Below are positions 60,571-64,000 of a stretch of 64,000 bases of DNA, piece by piece (positions within the stretch are counted from its first letter, which is position 1; each line of letters begins with the position of its first letter). This DNA is from Centrapalus pauciflorus. Its lineage: Eukaryota; Streptophyta; Magnoliopsida; Asterales; Asteraceae. The position numbers and the translations under genes are program-made. The stretch spans positions 1 to 64,000 of the forward strand of contig JAANYP010001187.1 of assembly GCA_020465985.1 (NCBI GenBank). The letters run 5' to 3'. The notes under the pieces are model-generated. The model did no database searches, was not told the origin of the DNA, and saw only the letters and a program-made list of their open reading frames with translations.

Positions 60571-60710
60571 TGCTCCCCCTAGAATTTTAGATTGCTGCTC
60601 CCCCTTAGATGTATATAGTAATTTGCAAATCAGCTCCCCCTACAAAATATCAGAAAAATTTTATCAGATTTTCTCAAAATCAGATTAAAATTATTTCTGC
60701 TCCCCCTGCA
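60571..60710 (-). other. Multiplied polypurine tracts
   Basis: Four copies of GGGGGAGC (minus strand) at 60571-60580, 60595-60606, 60631-60642 and 60697-60708, just after the end of pol. Multiplied polypurine tracts near this position are a known feature of Sireviruses. Confidence 0.75.
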
Positions 60711-60838
60711 CAGGACAATTCAGATCTGTTAAATTCCGAAAAATTTGAACTTTCAAAATTCATGAATTTAACATCAGATTAGAATCAATAAAAAATGTAA
60801 ATTTAAAATTATAAATTGAAACTACTGAATTATTAAAT

Positions 60839-63800
60839 CTAACGATTCAACATACCCAATTTGTATACCAAAAAATTAAACCTTTTTTCATCTAATGCTT
60901 TGGTAAACAAATCAGCTAGTTGATATTCAGTAGGAACAAAGTATAATTCTATATTCCCATTTTCAACGTGATCCTTAATAAAGTGATACCGAATGTCGAT
61001 GTGTTTTGTTTTTTAGTGTTGCACAGGATTTGATGCAATAGCAATTGAGCTCTGAGAATCACAGTATATAGGAATCTTCTGTGGTGTAAACCCGTAATCT
61101 CGCAGTTGGCTCTTCATCCACAACACCTGAGAACAACATGATGAAACAGCAACATATTCTGCTTCAGCTATAGACAATGAAACACAGTGTTGTTTCTTGG
61201 ATGACCAGCAGACGGGTTTGTCACCTAAGAATTGAACTGCACCTGACGTACTTTTTCTGTCCATCTTATCACCTGCGTGATCAGCGTCGGAAAAAGCAGT
61301 TAAATTGAATGAAGATTCTTTGCGATACCACAAACCAAGGTTTGGTGTTCCCTTCAGATATCTTAAAATTCTTTTAGCAGCAGTTAAATGTGATTCTTTT
61401 GGATTCGCCTGATATCTAGCACACACACACATGTAGCAAACATAATATCCGGTCTACTAGCAGTTAAATACATTAATGACCCAATTATTCCTCGATAATG
61501 AGTTACATCTACAGGTTTCCCTGAAATGTCCTCATCGAGTTTGGACTTTGAATCCGGAGCCATGGGAGTTTTCATAGGAGTATTGTTGACCATGTTAAAT
61601 TTCTTTAACATGTCTTGTATATATTTTGACTGATTTATAAAATTACCATCAGTTAATTGTTTAACTTGTAAACCTAAGAAAACATTTATTTCTCCCATCA
61701 TGCTCATTTTGAATTTTTGGGACATTAAGTAAGCGAATTTCTTAAAAAATTCAGGATTTGTAGACCCACATATTAAATCATCTACATATATTTGTAATAC
61801 TATTATATCCAGCCCCTGACGTTTTATAAATAGGGTTGTGTCAACTGCACCTTTGTTGAATCCACATTTCAACAGATATGTTAAAAGTGCATCATACCAA
61901 GCACGTGGTGCTTGTTCAAGGTCGTACAGTGACCTATCTAAAATATATAAATGATCAGGTTTCGAAGGATCAGTAAAGCCTTCGGGCTGATATGTATATA
62001 CTTCATCAGTTAATTCCCCGTTTAAAAATGCAGTTTTAACATCCATTTGATAAACAGTGAAATTTTTATGAGCAGCAAATGCTAGAAACATCCTAATCAC
62101 TTCTATTCTTGCAACAGGTGAAAATGTCTCATCATAGTCGATCCCTTCTTGTTGACTGAATCCTTTGGCAACGAGTCGTGCTTTGTTACGAATGATGACT
62201 CCATGTTCATCCTTCTTGTTCTTAAAGATCCACTTCGTACCAATGATAGATTTATCTTTAGGTCGCTCTACAAGTCTCCAGACCTTCAACCGTTCGAACT
62301 GATTCAGTTCTTCTTGCATTGCGACAATCCAATCAACGTCCAGAAGAGCTTCTTTCACATTCTTGGGCTCTATTTTGCTGAGAAAATTGGAAAATAGGCA
62401 CTCGTTTATTGTGGCTCTTCTGGTTTGGACAGAAGCAGAAGGATCACCAATAATATTTTCTATTTGGTGATTTCTAGTCCACTTGAAAGTATGTGGATAC
62501 GGTTGGATATGGTCTTGATTGGGATTTAGATCTAAATAGGGAAGTCGGGGGATGGCTTCAGATGTAGACGGTAAGGTATCTGAGATAGGAGTTTCTGAAT
62601 GTTCAGATGTTAATGGGGTTTCAGAAGAGTCTGGAGGTTGAATAGTTTGTACACTTTCAGTTGGCAAGTGCACATCTATTGTCGAGACTTCTCCAGTTTC
62701 TTCTGATACTTGTTGATGAGAATGATCTAAGACTACGACGGGATCTTCAGTAATCCTGTCAGGCACCAAATTTAAAACATTAGTTTTGGGCTTCTCAAAG
62801 TAATCTTCATTGAAATTCTCAAACAATTTATTTAATTCTGAATTTTCTGCATTTTTTTCAGTTGACTCCATAGAAGTCGGCTTGTTAAGTTCGGGTCCTG
62901 AACTGGTATGTTCAGAAGCCATTACCACTCCTTCATCAAATTTAACGTTGACGCTTTCATTGACTGTCTTGGTCCGCTTGTTGTAGACACGAAAAGGAAC
63001 TGAATCCTTTGAATATTCTATGAAAATACCTTCATCAGCTTTTTGATTAAATTTTCCAAGGTTGTCTTTGTCATTTAGTATGAAGCATCTACATCCAAAG
63101 ACATGGAAAAATTTAATATTAGGTATCCGTTTGTTTATTAGTTCATAAGGAGTCTTTTCGAATCTTTTATTGATGATTGAACGATTCTGTGTGAAACAAG
63201 CTGTTGCAACAGCTTCAGCCCATAGAAATAACGGAAGATTGGAATACGCCAGCATCATTCTTACGATTCCACTAGTGTCTGATTTCTTCGTTCAACGACA
63301 CCATTTTGTTGTGGAGTTCGAGCAGCTGAAAATTGATGTGTGATTCCTACAGAATTCAAAAATGATTCAAGAGATTTGTTCTTGAATTCTGTGTCGTTAT
63401 CTGATCTGATCGACTGAACTAAAAGTTGCAACTTCACTTGAATTTTCCGGATGAAGTCTATAATGATTTCGGTAGCATCTAATTTGGACCTAAGGAAGAA
63501 AACCCATATGTATCGTGAGTAGCCGTCAACTATCACCAATACATATCTTTTCTTGTTAATACTTTGTACTCTCATTGGTCCACACAGATCCATATGTAGC
63601 AGTTCCAGTGCTCTTGTTGAAGAGTGTTCGGATTTGGATTTGTGTGAAGCTCTAGTCATCTTTCCTTTTTTACATGTGGCACACAACTACTCCTTTTGAA
63701 ATTTAAGAGTTGGTGGCCCTTTAACTAACCCGCCTTTTGCTAGGTTGGTTAATTCATTAAAGTTCAGATGTGAAAGACGACGATGCCATAGCCAAGCTGT

Positions 63801-63965
63801 TTTAGATGTAGCTTTTGACAGTAAGCAGACATCCTTTTTCAGATTAATGGAGGCTAGGTCAATGGAATACAAGTTGGTTTTCCTGTTTCCTGTGAGGATT
63901 TCTTTTCCTTCTCCAGATCGAATGTTACACCGATTAGCTTTGAAGTTGATTGCAAAGCTGTCCAA
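60839..63965 (-). pseudogene. Copia pol: integrase, reverse transcriptase, RNase H (broken)
   Basis: Minus strand from 63965: GAG-pre-integrase WLWHRRLSHLNFNEL, integrase (CATCKKGKM, LHMDLCGPM, VIVDGYSRYIWV, TPQQNGVVERRNQTL), RT (VYQMDVKTAFLNGELTDEV, LQIYVDDLICGSTN) and RNase H (AFSDADHAGD, VCWSSKKQHCVSLSIAEAEY). Lesions: a TAG at about 63687, a frameshift near 63258, a frameshift in a (TG)n run near 61420 and a TAA at about 61011; pol then ends at 60839. The order INT-RT-RH defines copia. Gag and the 5' end are outside the window. Confidence 0.92.
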
Positions 63966-64000
63966 TGCTAAACAAGTATGACCAAGACCATCAACGTAGA

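Overview
The window is nuclear DNA from a flowering plant. It has spliced genes with GT-AG introns, a chloroplast-targeted protein, chromodomain gypsy elements, Sirevirus-like copia elements, MITEs and long TA microsatellites. The retroelement coding regions, especially the long extra reading frames downstream of a copia pol, remind me of daisy-family (Asteraceae) genomes; that is recollection and was not checked. Only two ordinary host genes are visible. The rest is mostly transposable elements, many nested in each other.

Host genes. (1) 132-7338, minus strand: a receptor-like kinase of about 596 residues in seven exons. A 103-base signal-peptide exon is split from the rest by a 3.9 kb intron, and one exon is only 24 nt. 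(2) 19110-21459, plus strand: an ENH1-type PDZ plus rubredoxin protein of the chloroplast, 268 residues in six exons, with one GC-AG intron.

8.5-14.9 kb: a chain of non-coding elements with imperfect inverted termini, each bounded on both sides by a (TA)n microsatellite. Most ends share a GGTTC-type motif. One element carries a 21-bp-period array of a perfect palindrome.

15-18 kb: a broken Mutator-like transposase holding a solo LTR with a perfect 5-bp target duplication. 23.1-27.3 kb: a decayed copia element holding a CACTA-type foldback MITE. 27.3-50.9 kb: nested gypsy elements. These include a plus-strand element with a 2.4 kb LTR and an ORF before gag, a pol-deleted minus-strand gypsy between two copies of an ORF-plus-LTR duplication, and a minus-strand LTR-internal-LTR-internal tandem array. 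The two internal regions of the array carry an identical-length (89 bp) intron-like insert in the reverse transcriptase. The shared LTR holds a PIF/Harbinger element that appears to have captured two exons of a mitochondrial processing peptidase beta gene. 51.4-53.1 kb: another solo LTR with a perfect target duplication. 54.8 kb to the end: a minus-strand copia element with a 292-bp LTR, long extra ORFs 3' of pol and multiplied polypurine tracts; its 5' end lies outside the window.

Most element genes carry stops or frameshifts. The TE layers can be ordered by nesting: the MULE is older than its solo LTR, the copia at 23 kb is older than its CACTA MITE, and the gypsy LTR is older than the Harbinger insertion.
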